Positions 33,200 through 45,045 of a stretch of DNA of 64,000 nucleotides are shown here, one piece after another. A model generated the notes under the pieces. It was not told the DNA's origin. It ran no database searches and saw only the letters and a list, made by a program, of their open reading frames with translations. The first letter of the stretch is position 1. Every line of letters starts with the position of its first letter. Source of the DNA: Loripinus fragilis (taxonomy: Eukaryota > Mollusca > Bivalvia > Lucinida > Lucinidae); NCBI GenBank assembly GCA_964019695.1, contig OZ026520.1:26198120-26262119 (forward strand), in the 5' to 3' direction. The translations under genes were made by a program, and so were the position numbers.

Positions 33200-36175
33200 A
33201 AACTAAAAGGAACTAGAAACTTATGCTTTTCTAGGCGTTGAATATTCAATAAGTATATATTCAATTGTATACTTCTAAGTATTGATATTCATAATGCCTA
33301 TATTTGTATTCAAAATTCAATTGGTATGTTCCAAGTGGGTGTTGAGCGTTGGTTTGTTCTATCTATCGAGGCTATTTGAAAAAGGTTTTCTTTCTAAGGT
33401 TTATAAAAGATAAGAAGTTTATTAAATTTGTTCTGTTTCAGCGGTTTAATGCTTTTTGGCAATCTTTAAAGTTCTTAAAACAATTGTGAAATAACGTAAG
33501 GATATCCTAATCCCCCTTCAAATAATAGGATGTTCGGTCAATGCGAAACTGAGGGCTTTTGCATGTACGTATCTAGGCTATATTCATGATTTTAGTAAAT
33601 GAGAATTCGTATTAGATTAGAACACTGTAGATTTTAAGTATTGCTTTTTGCAGAGGTGAATTGTTTTGAGCTCATTCTTTCCGTATTCTATCTTTATACT
33701 GTTTTTTTTATCGGTACCAGAGACTTCGACTGATGACCTACATTCGGCGGCTCCACAACTTCTATCTATTTAAACTGGGCTTGGCTTTTAAAGTGATCTA
33801 AATGGGCTTTTATTTAGCGATTTATCATCGTTAGGAATGTATTTCTCATATACAAAAGGTATGCATTACTAAAAATTGAATTAAAATCAGAATCAAACAA
33901 TTAGATAGCTCAAAGGGGACATTTTTCGGTGTCATCGGTCATGTGCGATACATAATCGGTCAACTAAATATATACTTACTTAGCGTACAAATTCAGAAAT
34001 ACCAGTCTGGTGCATTTGGTAGAGTCGCTGACTCTGAAATCGGGTTTTGCTAGTTCGAGACCCATCGGCGTCACATATTTTTGTATGCAAATTATCTTTT
34101 TAAATCTTTCTTCCCTACTATTGATATGCATCTCGGAAGTTTTTGAATTTTCGCACGTTTTCCCCCTTTTTTACCAGTTGTAGAAATCGCTGATAATGGA
34201 TGTATCTGGTGACATATAGATGCGTCAGGTGCAACTCTCTTATCATAAGTTGAATTACAATATTGAATATGCATAGGTCACGATAATAAAAAATCTAACT
34301 TACTTACTTTCACAATAATATAAATATACTGACGGGATTTAAAAACGCTACCTTCACTTCCAGTTATATATTTCAAGACAGTTGAATGTAAACTTCCTAT
34401 GCTTCGATGATGTCATCATAAAGTGGCTTCTTCAGCCAACACTTGAATTCTAATTGTACAGCTAAACTCGACGACGTTCTAGAGATTTTAAGTCATCGAA
34501 TGAACGGGTACGTGCAGATTAACGTCAAAAAAGCAAACCTGACGTATAACAAACCTGCCAATCAAAATGAATGCATTCTCTGCATGACTAACAAAGTTCA
34601 CGGCACACATTTGATGCTTCTCTAGTTTCTAGTAGGACATCTTTCACTTATAAAATTTTGTCAAATGAAACAGTTGACCTCCATCTTAAATATTTTACAT
34701 TTTCAATGCTTTTGATTAATTTGGAGTGGACAATTTTTTATGTGTTATTCACAAATGCATACAAATTTTTTGCTTTGCATTCTTCTTTAGACAAACATTA
34801 ACGCTGCTATCCTAGTGTAGCGTTTTTAAAGCCCGTCAGTATTATATTTTCACAAGCGATGAAGATATGTTATTCAAAGGCATGTACATGTTGTCCTGTC
34901 GTTAGAATTCTCTTTCCTGTGCAAATGCACAATCTGCTTTGAGCATGCTCATTTGTAGGTACAGAAGCTGGAATTTAGCATGAAGTACCATTTTTTTCTT
35001 AAAACGGATTTGATGGTTTCGAGAGTACCCATCTGGCACCGAGCTTTGAACAGGCACTAGCGAATCAGTCAGGCGCAATTTCCATTAAATAATTCTATAT
35101 TTGAACTTTATGTAGCTGGTGAATTAGGGCTGTGCTATGTAAAATGCACATAACTGTTGGTGCAATTTTGGTGGAGGGCATTATAAGGAACATATCTTTG
35201 ACATTATTTGAGTATAGGAGATTCAGCGGATGTGGTTTAAAGATGTTTCTATTTTAAGCGCGGGTGGTCATTATTTTCAGTAGAGCATAAACAATTTAGT
35301 GCTATTCCGTAGAAAACATCACGAACACTTCAGTGATTAATCACACCAGGACAAACTGACAAAGCTCCGGACCGAGAGTCACTAGGGTTAGGTAAAGCCT
35401 GTCTTTTTTATATAAACCCTTGATACAGATCAAACATCACTGTGACAACTGGCTTATTTTTGACGAGTAAGGTAAAGATATAGCATTCATAAGATTCATT
35501 GGATGGGACAATTTTTTACATGGAGCTTGTGCAATTTTGAAAGGAACGTTTGTGTGAAATTATTTTTGTTATGGGTCAGTGGTTCAGAACAAGTTGTTGT
35601 TTGAAGATTTATTTTGTTCTAGTACTGGTGGCTGGCTAAACTGTTCAACAGTCCATATCGGTTTGTTCAATTTTGGTATCTATGGAGTTATGAGGAACAT
35701 TTTCTGCGACATTATTTGGGCCACATATTCAGAAAGTTGTTTGAATATATAATGGCCATTTGTTATCAATTGAGCAATTAAGTAGAAGTGAGCCATGAGG
35801 AACATTTCTGTGAATTCCGAGTTTGTATCAAAACAGCATGAAGAAATAACAAATAAATTTAAATAACATGTAGCAACGCCTTTATATAATATGTAATAAC
35901 ATGTTATGCTTTTTCTTGTTTACATGGAAAATTAGAGATTATCGAAACTTTAACACCGTGAATTTGACCCCACTTATCCATGTTAGAAAAACTTAAGGTT
36001 CAAGGTCCTCTCAGCATAATTAAAACCATAAGTTACACTCCAAAGTGCTTTCAATGGAAATATATTATTTGCCATATTTCCCACACTTGTGGGAAAATTT
36101 ATCAGATGATCTTATTACAAACTCTCTGCAGAGGCCCAAGTGAATCACTGATAAAAATAAATTGTACTCAGAGAT
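33200..36175. other. Right-arm-only stretch with one tRNA-like patch
   Basis: No left-arm match and no convincing gene. A tRNA-like patch at about 34005-34075 (TGGTGCATTTGGTAGAGTCG and GCTAGTTCGAGACCC) has box A- and B-like motifs but no foldable, clean acceptor stem and is probably a SINE head. A 60-codon frame at 34443-34625 is not recognised. Confidence 0.4.
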
Positions 36176-36409
36176 AAAGGACTAAATCTTACTATTGTTT
36201 ATTTTTCAATTTGAAACAACTTTAAAATAATGTAAAACAATAACCAAAAATCAAAGGCAAAATGTCTGGCAGTATTTTTATGGACAATCGATGGTTTTTA
36301 AAAAAAGCGTGTTCAAATCAAAGGTTAACTAAAGATCATGTGCGCAAAATGCTGATTTTTGTACTTTTAATGAAAGTATAGGTTACCCAAAAGAAGGTTA
36401 ACTTGCATA

Positions 36410-36745
36410 AAAGTAAAGAAAAGGACAAAGATCAGGAATCAATATCATCCAGTACCATACCTGACCTGGAACACCATATGGAAAAGCAACAAAACACAAA
36501 AGAAAACACAAGAGAGCAAATAGGTTAGCTCTTTCCCAGCCTGCAAGGAACAGCATAACAAAGATAAACATGAAACATTAATGACAAAGAAGGATCCACA
36601 AAAGAAGCTCCACATTGGAACAATCAGCATTAGAAGTCAATGGAGGGCCTAAACATGTTTAACGGTATCAGCACGATCAAACACATAGATGTTTGTTCAA
36701 ATGGAAGATCCCTAACTTATCTGTGTATGATCTCCAAGTACTAAA
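36410..36745 (-). mobile_element. Naiad tail fragment, mirror of the left-arm copy
   Basis: Plus-strand ATCAGGAATCAATATCATCC, TTTCCCAGCCTGCAAGGAAC, AGAAGCTCCACATTGGAAC, TGGAGGGCCTAAACATG and GATCCCTAACTTATC are the reverse complement of the tail landmarks. Counterpart of 22440-22828. Confidence 0.8.
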
Positions 36746-37450
36746 ATTTGTTTACCATGAATAATTTAAGTTTAAGTGCTAGGAAATCATCACAATATTT
36801 CATTTGCTTAAAATTAAAACGAGTATGGATATATTTGGTACTGACAAGTGTAAAGTTACTTTTGTATTTGGTTTCAAGAATATAACCAATACCATACTTA
36901 AGTAAGGAACAAAACAAATGGCTTGCCAAAAGAGACCCTAAACCTGAATGCAAACATAAGCTACGGCTACCATGGAATACAAATGGAACGAGTATTTACT
37001 TAAACAAAACTGATAATTGACATTGTATATTTTAACAATGACTACAATTTTAAGAAGAGAAATGCCAGAACTATGCACCTAAATGAAAAAAAGTAAAATG
37101 TCAGACATTCATTCTATGAAGTGAGTAATTTTCAACGAAACCCCTGGCTAGGTACATGCCACCTGCTTCACATGTTTACCCGTGTTCAATTTAGTTTACA
37201 AAATTTTTAATATAGACATAAGATTTTAATAAATTACGGTGTTATGTTTAGGACATTCATTATTTTCTTTGTTTTTGAAAAACATAGTCCATGTGCACAA
37301 TTTAATAACCCATTTTGTCTTTCAGACCTTTGTTTTCTCTATTTCCGAATGGCCGCTTAAGACAGGGTTTACCGTACATGTATACTTAATTTCCTCGACA
37401 CTTATTACCAGAGCTATGGTCCCTGACATTAATAAATGGAAATAGTATTT

Positions 37451-37687
37451 GGGCCTCGACGCGAGAAAACCTGTCTTCGGTGGTTTGCGAACAACACAGG
37501 CGCAGACCAGCCTGCGCATCCGCGCAGTCTGATCAGCGCCTTTGTTATTTGCTTTTTGGAAAGTATCGAAAGTAAACTTGCTGCAGGTGAAATTTCAATT
37601 TTTTAGCTAGTCTTAGTAGCTAAGTAGACTGATTTAAAACTAGCTTTGTCGGACACCCCGAAGACAGGTTTTCTCGCGACGAGGCCC
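37451..37687. mobile_element. TIR MITE family B (237 bp)
   Basis: The left end GGGCCTCGACGCGAGAAAAC then CTGTCTTCGG is repeated inverted at the right end with a single mismatch over 30 bp. ATTT flanks both ends and may be the target duplication. The interior carries the CTGCGCATCCGCGCAGTCTG core also found in family A. Confidence 0.85.
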
Positions 37688-37804
37688 ATTTGTAGGTTGT
37701 GAGTTATTTTTCTTCTGAAATTATCAAAGCAGTTATGGGAATCGATTTGTGTAAAACATGAGTTTTGATATCAGTTTGATCAACTTGAACTTTAGAAAAT
37801 TAAA

Positions 37805-38050
37805 TTTGAGCCTGTGCATGTGATTTCCAACAATTTGGCATTTTGACATGTGTAGACTTAGACGAGCCTGTGCAGCCTCCTTTCAAGCTTAGAACCTCCA
37901 AAAGATGTTCAGTCAGTAGCTTAACACTTATAAAATATTCTAGCGACTAGCAAAGGCTCTGATCAGACTGCGCGTATGCGCAGGCTGATCTGAGGCTTTG
38001 CTGGTCGTACATACCACATTTTTGGAAATCTCATGCACTGGATCAAATGT
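37805..38050. mobile_element. TIR MITE family A, copy 3
   Basis: Starts near TGAGCCTGTGCATGTGATTTC and ends TTTTTGGAAATCTCATGCAC. The core phrases GCAGCCTCCTTTCAAGCTTA and GACTGCGCGTATGCGCAGG are present. Confidence 0.75.
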
Positions 38051-38204
38051 TATTTGCTTGTTGAAAGTGCAATTACTTTCATAAGCTATGGTTCAAATGA
38101 TAACTATTTCAGGATATCTGATGAAACCAGGGAAAGTTAAGGCATCAAATGCTTCGAATACTTTATGCAAATAACTTCTAAATTAAAACAATGGTTCCGA
38201 ATTT

Positions 38205-38490
38205 ACCACAAATGCATCCAGAATCCTCGAATTCTGATAGTTTGAAACACGAGTAGATATAAAGTATGTGGGAGATGACAAAACCAATATGACTGCGCCC
38301 AGCAATGGTCCAGTCCAAACAAAGCCCGGGCTGTTGCATGGAGAAATCTTGGATCCCTAGCTACCCTTTGATCGCACAACACTGACTCTGGTCTGACTGG
38401 TTGGATGATCAGACTGACCGGATTCTTTGCCAGACGCAAATTGCTGGTTTTGTCATTTAAGGGCTTCCACGGTAAATACTCTGTAGTTAT
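38205..38490. repeat. Possible dispersed repeat, unresolved
   Basis: A 96-codon minus frame (QPVRPESVLCDQRVARDPRF) reads through here. Its DNA contains TCAGACTGACC and related TGATCAGA-type motifs common in the MITEs of this window, so I read it as non-coding repeat sequence rather than a gene. Confidence 0.3.
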
Positions 38491-38517
38491 CATTAAATGT
38501 ATTATTAACTATACAAA

Positions 38518-38757
38518 TGAGTCGCGACATGTGATTTCCAATAATGTGCCATTTTTACAGGTGTAGACTTAGACGAACCTGTGCAGCCTCCTTTTAAACT
38601 TTGAAACTCCAAATTGTGTTCGGTCAGTAGCCTAAACGTTATAGAATATTCAAGCGACTAGCAAAGGCCTTGATCAGACTGCTCGTATGCGCATGCTGAT
38701 CTGAGACGTTGCTGTTTGCACATAGCACATTCTTGGAAATTTCATGTCGCGGCTCAA
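38518..38757. mobile_element. TIR MITE family A, copy 4
   Basis: GAGTCGCGACATGTGATTTC at the left and TTCTTGGAAATTTCATGTCG then CGGCTCA at the right are clear inverted ends. It lies 470 bp from copy 3 in the same orientation. Confidence 0.8.
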
Positions 38758-38974
38758 ATATATCTTGTAAGAACTTCCACCCGTTTCATTTGGATACCGG
38801 TAAACAGGTACTTTGGCAAACAGTGACGACAAACATGAAATACTGCATATTGCGGTATTAGATCAGGGCCTTCACTGTTTGCTAAGATAAAAAAAAAACA
38901 GGGACAGAAATAAATTAAAATTGAGAATATCGACGTATTATCCATTAAGATACAAACTTAATTGTATTTTTGTT

Positions 38975-39215
38975 GTTGGCTCGTTGTTGATTGTTAGTCC
39001 CATTATGGGATTCTGTAAATGTTCTATGTTTTATTGTGCGTTACTTTATGTTCATTCTAGTTTTGCAATCATCTTAATCGGGAAGGGAGACCTGGTTGCT
39101 TTGCTTAGTTTGTATTCATTGTGTCTCGTGATTGTTGTGTGACTCTTCCTCGCGGTTTCATGGGTTTTTCTGCAGTTTGTAATTGTGATATTGCCTAATC
39201 ATACTCACTTACTAG
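38975..39215 (+). mobile_element. Second PLE-like tail family, plus-strand copy
   Basis: GTTGTTGGCTCGTTGTTGAT, TAGTTTTGCAATCATCTTAA, GAGACCTGGTTGCTTTGC, CTTCCTCGCGGTTTCATGGG and GCCTAATCATACTCACTTAC. Confidence 0.6.
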
Positions 39216-41610
39216 TTTTGACAAATCCATGCTTATTGTATCAATGTTATTTTCGGAAACTCTATCAAAATGGAAGGATTAAATAATCATCTTGTCTGCT
39301 ATGTTATTATTTATAACGAGTATTTTACGTAGTGTTTGAGTCACAATAGAATTTGAAAATACTCGATTCCGAACAGAGCACGTATATGTCTGAATAATGT
39401 TCTGAATAATTTTATTGACGTTCTACCAAACGATATCATACACATGTATATCTCAATGAGATGGTATTTTGTTTAGCCCAATACGTAAGACCTACTAAAA
39501 GAACATCGCGATTATCAATAATAAAAATGTTATATGTTTGAATAAACGACCTCTATTGAACTAAAAAAAATTATAACTCAGAATGAAAGCTATGGACATG
39601 GCTAAATTGACACCATGTAATCGCTGCATGTACAATTTGGGATGAATGAGGGGATTGCAAAATGAAGTGCCCTTTTCTCCTTGTATGCCTCTTTCATGGC
39701 AGCCAAGTGCCTTTTTTTCGATATTAACCGCCTCTTTGCTATGAGCGAATCAATCTAGTGATTCAGTTCGCCTTCAAACTGCCGATAAATTGTATTTAAG
39801 TTAGCGACGAAGGCGCTTCTTCTTAGCTCAGGGTGAACTGTGGAATATAAAATGTGTTGTTGGGCAGGTACTAAACAATAGCAGCGAAGATAAAACAAAC
39901 CATCTAATTTAAGTGAGTTGATTTAAGTTTTATTCAACTTTCAACAGGTATACTTGAACAAAATTATGATAGTTTACAAGTATAATTGGTTGTGTTTTAT
40001 TTAGTATTATTTGTTTTCTGGATAAAACAAATTGTGTGTACACAGTCATTGGAACCCCCTACTCCTTTGATGACCAACGGATTTTCTCATAAAGTTTGAT
40101 ACAGTAACGTCAGGGTGGCCTATTGTTTTTTTGAGTGGTGAGAATGTTTAATTTAAAAAACATTATTGTATTTTTTTCTCTAAAAATACATTTTGTCTTA
40201 GCAAACAGTACACGCCCTGATTTAATGCCACGTTCTATTTGCAAAAGTACCCGTACAGGGGATTCCAGTCTTAAAAATGGTAATCAGACATAGGCTGTGT
40301 GTACTACCCATTGACAAAGCATAAAATAACCCTTTCTATATTGGCAAGGGGTTAGTAACATAACATTGTGTATAGACGCATAAAGATTATTTAATCTAGT
40401 CAACAGCACAGAAAATGATGAAATAATGTATTGTGTGTCTACACTGTTTATTAATGCACCAGTCGGTCCGTTTTTGGCTTTGAAGCCATCATATCTGTCT
40501 TTGTAGGTGTTTTTTTTTGTTATTTCCGAAACTGTTGACATCAGTAATTCATTTTGTTTATGAGTCTTGAATATACATACTTAGCAATAGAATCCTTTTT
40601 TGCATTATACAAGTTTAATATATATTTACTGTACACATCAATTTTTTATAGTTGAAGTAAATTGAAAATGCTTTTAAGTCAAATAAGAAACTATAACAAA
40701 ATGGTATGACATGTTGTTTAATACGTTTCTTTTATTTTAATGACTGCTAACATACTTTCTAATTCAGTAAATCAGCATGATTATTATGTTGCACTATGTT
40801 TGTAAATTTCTTCTACTCCAGACATATATGGTGTCTTGTGATATTAAGTTTAGTAACTCTTATAGCAGTTGTGATTTGCAATACTTAGCAAATCGCTGAA
40901 AGACTATCCCTTTAGATATAGAATTTAGATAAAATAAATGTACTTCTTTCCACCTAGTGATTATTTCTAAATATTGCAAAAGTAAAACATAAATAAAAAG
41001 AGATAAAAAGAAAAATAGCAGCAAATAGCGTTCATAGCATTACTCAAATTCATCTGTTGATTCAGTCCCGCATTTATAATGGATAGCTGTGAGAAATCCT
41101 GACGTCAGGCCTAGCCTCGGCAATGCCGTAGATACATTTGTAATATAGAGTTAAGTTCAGTTCAGTTCTACATGTGTAGCATATACAAATGTATATGTGC
41201 CGACAGACGAGATGTTGGTACTTATCATATCCGCTAGCAGTGGAGGCTATGACGAGCCTGTGCATACGCGCCTTTTCGAAAGCGCATTCGCTTCTAGCAT
41301 ACACAAAGTGCAGAAGTAGGTGAAGTCTCGTACTAAATATTAGACCTTTTGACCCACTGGATCCGTCAGAATTTGCATCTAAAGGAGATTTTGACAGTAC
41401 CAGATGTGCTGCTCTGGCCCATTAATGTGTATTATTTGCTCAGTCAGTGTTTGCATCTTAGTCAAGTGTGTAGCCGTAGCCCTGGAAGCATTTCTTATAT
41501 ATATTTCTTATTTAGACGATTCCTATACAACATAGTATATGGGCCAACGCACGAGATTTTGGATCTTTGTCAAATGCGTAAATGCCTCGATAAACAGCAA
41601 TGCTGGAAGT
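39216..41610. other. Non-coding stretch, nothing recognised
   Basis: AT-rich, no coherent coding frame. A CT-rich patch near 39660-39720 and several poly-T runs are the only compositional features. Confidence 0.45.
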
Positions 41611-41614
41611 TTGT

Positions 41615-41665
41615 TACGCGCAGACTCGCCAAAACCATAAGATGGTTCTGGCGAGTCTGCGCGTA
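41615..41665. repeat. 51-nt near-perfect hairpin
   Basis: TACGCGCAGACTCGCCA is followed by A, AACCAT, the loop AAG, ATGGTT, C and TGGCGAGTCTGCGCGTA. This gives 17 bp, one A/C mismatch, then 6 bp around a 3-base loop. It lies within a 125-codon chance frame (41349-41726). Confidence 0.9.
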
Positions 41666-42559
41666 TGGATACTCATGCTTGCATATTATCAAAAACTTCC
41701 AAGTCATTGGATTGTTTTGTCGCTAGTTTATATTGGCTCTTCATACAGATTAATTTTACCACGTTTTTAACATATTGTAATACACATAGAAGCCAATTCG
41801 GGGCGACGCTCCCAATCCAGGACGTCGACGTTTTGACTTTCGGACGTTTACAGCGGACATGCACAGAGGGACTTCCGCGGCGGGACTTGAGTGCAAGGAC
41901 GACTGATTTATGTCTTTGTTGACTATGTAAATGCGTTTAAATGCGCTATTTCAACAAAATAGACGCTTCTCTTATACATAAAATGTACTTTTCATTTACA
42001 TTTAGGAGAAAGCCCGTCTTATCGCTAGAAACCCCTCGCTGTCGTTGTAAGACTGCTCCATAGTTCGACTGATTGTTATCGTAGGCTGACGTTCTGCAGT
42101 TAAACTGGTGCAGACAAGGTACAGGTTGGTGCAATGTTTTTGGACCAAACCCGACTGATTATATATTGTCGTCTTTCAAGGAAGATGGCAATAAGTACCG
42201 TATCACATTAGCTATCACGGTTTCCTCAGGATTTGTAATCCACTTGGACCAGCTCGTGAAATAATGGTTCTTATCATATGCGTAAAGCCATTTCCAATAC
42301 GTACATACACGGCTATATAGTGGATCTAGAGGTCTAGGCTTTGGTCTGACTTTCTATTTACTATGCAAGCATGAAGCTCTAGCGAGCAGGCTCGCCCAAG
42401 TCTTCCCTGATCAGGATCTATATGCGACAGGAACAGTAGTCGTCGAATCAGCCCGTATACGTAAAATGTCAAGTCTAAAATGGGCATGGCTTTAGACCCT
42501 GTTTTAACTGAAACGGGCTTGCGCACTATCCAGTAGGGCAATATTTTGGGACATGTCAT

Positions 42560-42665
42560 GCGCGGATCCGGAGGGGGGGGGGCAGGGGGTTCGGACCCCC
42601 TGGAAAATCACAAAAACCATAGTGGTTTTAGCAATACTGGTCCGGATCCCCTAGAAAATCACAAA
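42560..42665. repeat. G-rich patch and GGATCC-type repeat
   Basis: GCGGATCCGGAGGGGGGG is followed by GGTTCGGACCCCCTGGAAAA, then TCCGGATCCCCTAGAAAA as a direct second copy. A similar phrase (GGCGGATCCAGAGAGGG) occurs at 44812. Confidence 0.45.
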
Positions 42666-42666
42666 G

Positions 42667-42795
42667 CTACCTAGCCAGCATTCAATGTTGGGCCGTCATC
42701 GGCCCGCCAGCGAAACGCCATTAAAATTGCGTTTCACTGGCGAGCCGATGATGACCCATTAAATGGCGTTTCACTGGCGGACCGATGAGGGCGCA
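42667..42795. mobile_element. Foldback element with three arms, copy 1
   Basis: CATCGGCCCGCCAGCGAAAC then GCCAT pairs with ATTGCGTTTCACTGGCGAGC then CGATG. A third arm ATGGCGTTTCACTGGCGGAC follows at 42763. An inverted relative lies at 55625-55715, sharing CCAGCATxCxATxTxGGGCC and CCAGCGAAACGCC. Confidence 0.65.
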
Positions 42796-43635
42796 TTTAT
42801 AGCGGTATTTGGAGCATCTATATCCTAATCACTAAAAAAAAAGCGCTATCAAATTTGGACCATGTCGGTATTGGTCTGAATGTGCTTTGGTCTCACTCTG
42901 TTATGAGACACGCACGCCTTTTAATGTGACCTGGCTCGCATATATTTTGCTGGGATTTTGTCACCGGAACAACCTCACGAGTATTCATTAACCTTTAATT
43001 ATGAGAAAAAATCGTTTGATACAGATGAGCTCTATCAGTTGACCACTTCTGTAAATTGCATGGATTACATTAAGTCTACTTTGGTCTTTCCAAATGGTAA
43101 TTTCCGGCACAATCTCTATATTCAGTAAAATCTCGACCAATCGAACTATGTTAGCCTGAAGTATCCGTTTACTTGAAATAAATGGATACATTGGACTTAA
43201 TTATTAGCGCTTACATTTTTTTGTAGTTATAAACAGTTTTGATTTCAACATATTCTATTAGCAAATCTATTTGACAGTTTCAAACATGTACAAGTATTAA
43301 CAAAATTAAAGTTTGATCGTCAGAGCATTTGCTGCTCGCATATACCAAGTACGACCCTTTTAGACCAAAGAGCTGGGTTTTCTCACGGCAGGCTTAAAAG
43401 ATATCGACATTTAAGTTGATAGTCATCGAGTAGCTGTGTAATGTTTGAAGCCTCAAATCGTCGAAGACGTGATAAAATTGGTTCATGGATCAAAATATTA
43501 AGACTTCTCAGGAAAATTTTGACAAAATGCATTAAGATGACACAATTATGTCATTACGTCTCCTTCTGCAATCGGAACTGCCTCGGTCAATTCCGTGGAA
43601 TCAGACCTCTGATGTACATCGAGAGTCTACTTTAA

Positions 43636-43677
43636 TAACGTGACGCTAACGTCACATAACGTGACGCTGACGTCACA
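43636..43677. repeat. Tandem 21-bp duplication carrying CRE-like half palindromes
   Basis: ATAACGTGACGCTAACGTCAC is followed directly by the same unit with one change (TGACGTCAC). Each unit is itself nearly palindromic. Regulatory function is not shown. Confidence 0.6.
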
Positions 43678-44179
43678 GAAACCATGTCAATTCAATAGCA
43701 AGTTCGACTGCAGCGAAACAAGTGGTTACAACATTCCATCAGACGCTAGAGCTATATTCTATTTAAAAAAACAGAAACTTCATTTATTCTGGATTTTAAT
43801 AGAGCTGAACCCACATGCTACAGAACTAATTTTCCTTACGCCAGTTGCGGTAAACAAAATGCAGCTTTTCCATATATAATACTATGCCTTGCATACATCT
43901 GAGGCTTGATTCTCGAATTGGGCCGAGATTTTCCGATTACTCCTTCTGCTTAATTGTAATTCAATGCGACGTATGTTGACAGCATTTCAATCCTCACAGA
44001 AAAATGATATCTGTGCAATAATGGTAATACGGTGTTTTCCTGTCTGGCTCGTTTCAGTCAACTTGACTGTCTTGTGTGTATTATAAGTCTACTTATCAAA
44101 TAAGGGGATACGTTTTTATATTAGACATGTTACAAAGTATAAGAAAAGTTGTCGTTATAAAACCCTATCATGCTCAATT

Positions 44180-44300
44180 CAACTGGGAGCAAATTCTTTC
44201 CTTTTAGAGAAGTTCCCGTAAGAAAAACGGACGCAATTGAAGAGAATCATTGCTTGTTCCAGTAGTCTACCTTTCATGTGCTTACATTTTTCAGCGTTCT
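44180..44300 (-). mobile_element. Foldback MITE family F, half copy
   Basis: GGGAGCAAATTCTTTCCTTT then TAGAGAAGTTCCCGT is one stem arm. It is followed by ACGGACGCAATTGAAGAGAA, the outer flank seen inverted at 47050-47080. Confidence 0.6.
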
Positions 44301-44449
44301 GGCTACGCCATTGCTGAAAAAAAATAGCCAAAGTTGACTCCAAAAGAGGTGACAAATATGCTGCCATTTTGATGTAAACATGTAGCACCCCTACTATATG
44401 GAACAACTTGGGGTAAATATTTCTGCAGGGAAAAATATTAACCCATATA

Positions 44450-44625
44450 AGCCTACCGTCTTTTTTGTGGGACATGGGACAGAACGCGGCGTCTGATCGG
44501 GTCTCAACTGTTTGCTTAAATCTTAATAGAAATGAAACTTATCACCTAACAACCCTTAAATGGAATTTGACTGCTGAATTGATAAGATGCCATTCGACTC
44601 CAATGGGTTAAACATCTCTACCTGT
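44450..44625 (+). repeat. Dispersed repeat G, copy 3
   Basis: GCGGCGTCTGATCGGGTCTC, AACTGTTTGCTTAAATC, AGAAATGAAACTTATC, AACAACCC, TTGATAAGATG and TGGGTTAAAC; same order as 14020. Confidence 0.5.
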
Positions 44626-44811
44626 AGTTGTTGTAGTTATTATCTAGATCAAAACTGCCCACGAGAACAAAGCTTTAAAAGCAGCTGAAGGGTTACGCCC
44701 AGAAGAATGGCAGTTCTTCAAGCTACACTTAAATGTTACAGGTTAAATGTTGAAGCTTGAAACGACAAAAAACCATTGGGAAACTCTTGGAAACTTTTTA
44801 TATTTCTGTGG

Positions 44812-45045
44812 CGGATCCAGAGAGGGTTCGGGTGGTTCGCTTGAACCCCCTCGCAGTCCCCCGTTTTAAATACCCTATGAAAATGAAATAATTTGGTCTC
44901 AGTGAGACCAAATTATTTCGTTTTCATGGGATTTTCATGGGATATTTAAGAATAATGAGATAATATCAGCAATGCGAACTCCCCCATACATTTATACATA
45001 CAAGTACTAACCCCCTATTCAGAAATCCTGGATCAGCCTCTGTAT
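44812..45045. mobile_element. Inverted-ended repeat with a 28-bp central hairpin
   Basis: GGCGGATCCAGAGAGGG and CCTGGATCAGCCTC at the two sides are inverted ends. The centre (44873-44932) folds as ATGAAAATGAAATAATTTGG then TCTCA, against the mirrored arm ending TTTCATGGG. Confidence 0.5.

Larger units (their letters stand above)
28350..37235 (-). repeat. Right arm of the large imperfect palindrome
   Basis: Mirror of 21710-27060. It is longer because of arm-specific insertions: a LINE end (29990-30830), a family A MITE (31530-31755), a Naiad tail (31880-32275) and about 2.9 kb at 33200-36175 without a left-arm match. Matching blocks are diverged, so the duplication is not recent. Confidence 0.85.

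Noticed and set aside
34005..34075. Functional tRNA gene
   Set aside because: The arms do not pair well enough; most likely a SINE head.
38203..38493. 96-codon minus frame
   Set aside because: Lies over MITE-like motifs and has no splice context or recognised domain.
41349..41726. 125-codon plus frame
   Set aside because: No recognisable domain; it crosses a GC-rich hairpin that explains the lack of stops.
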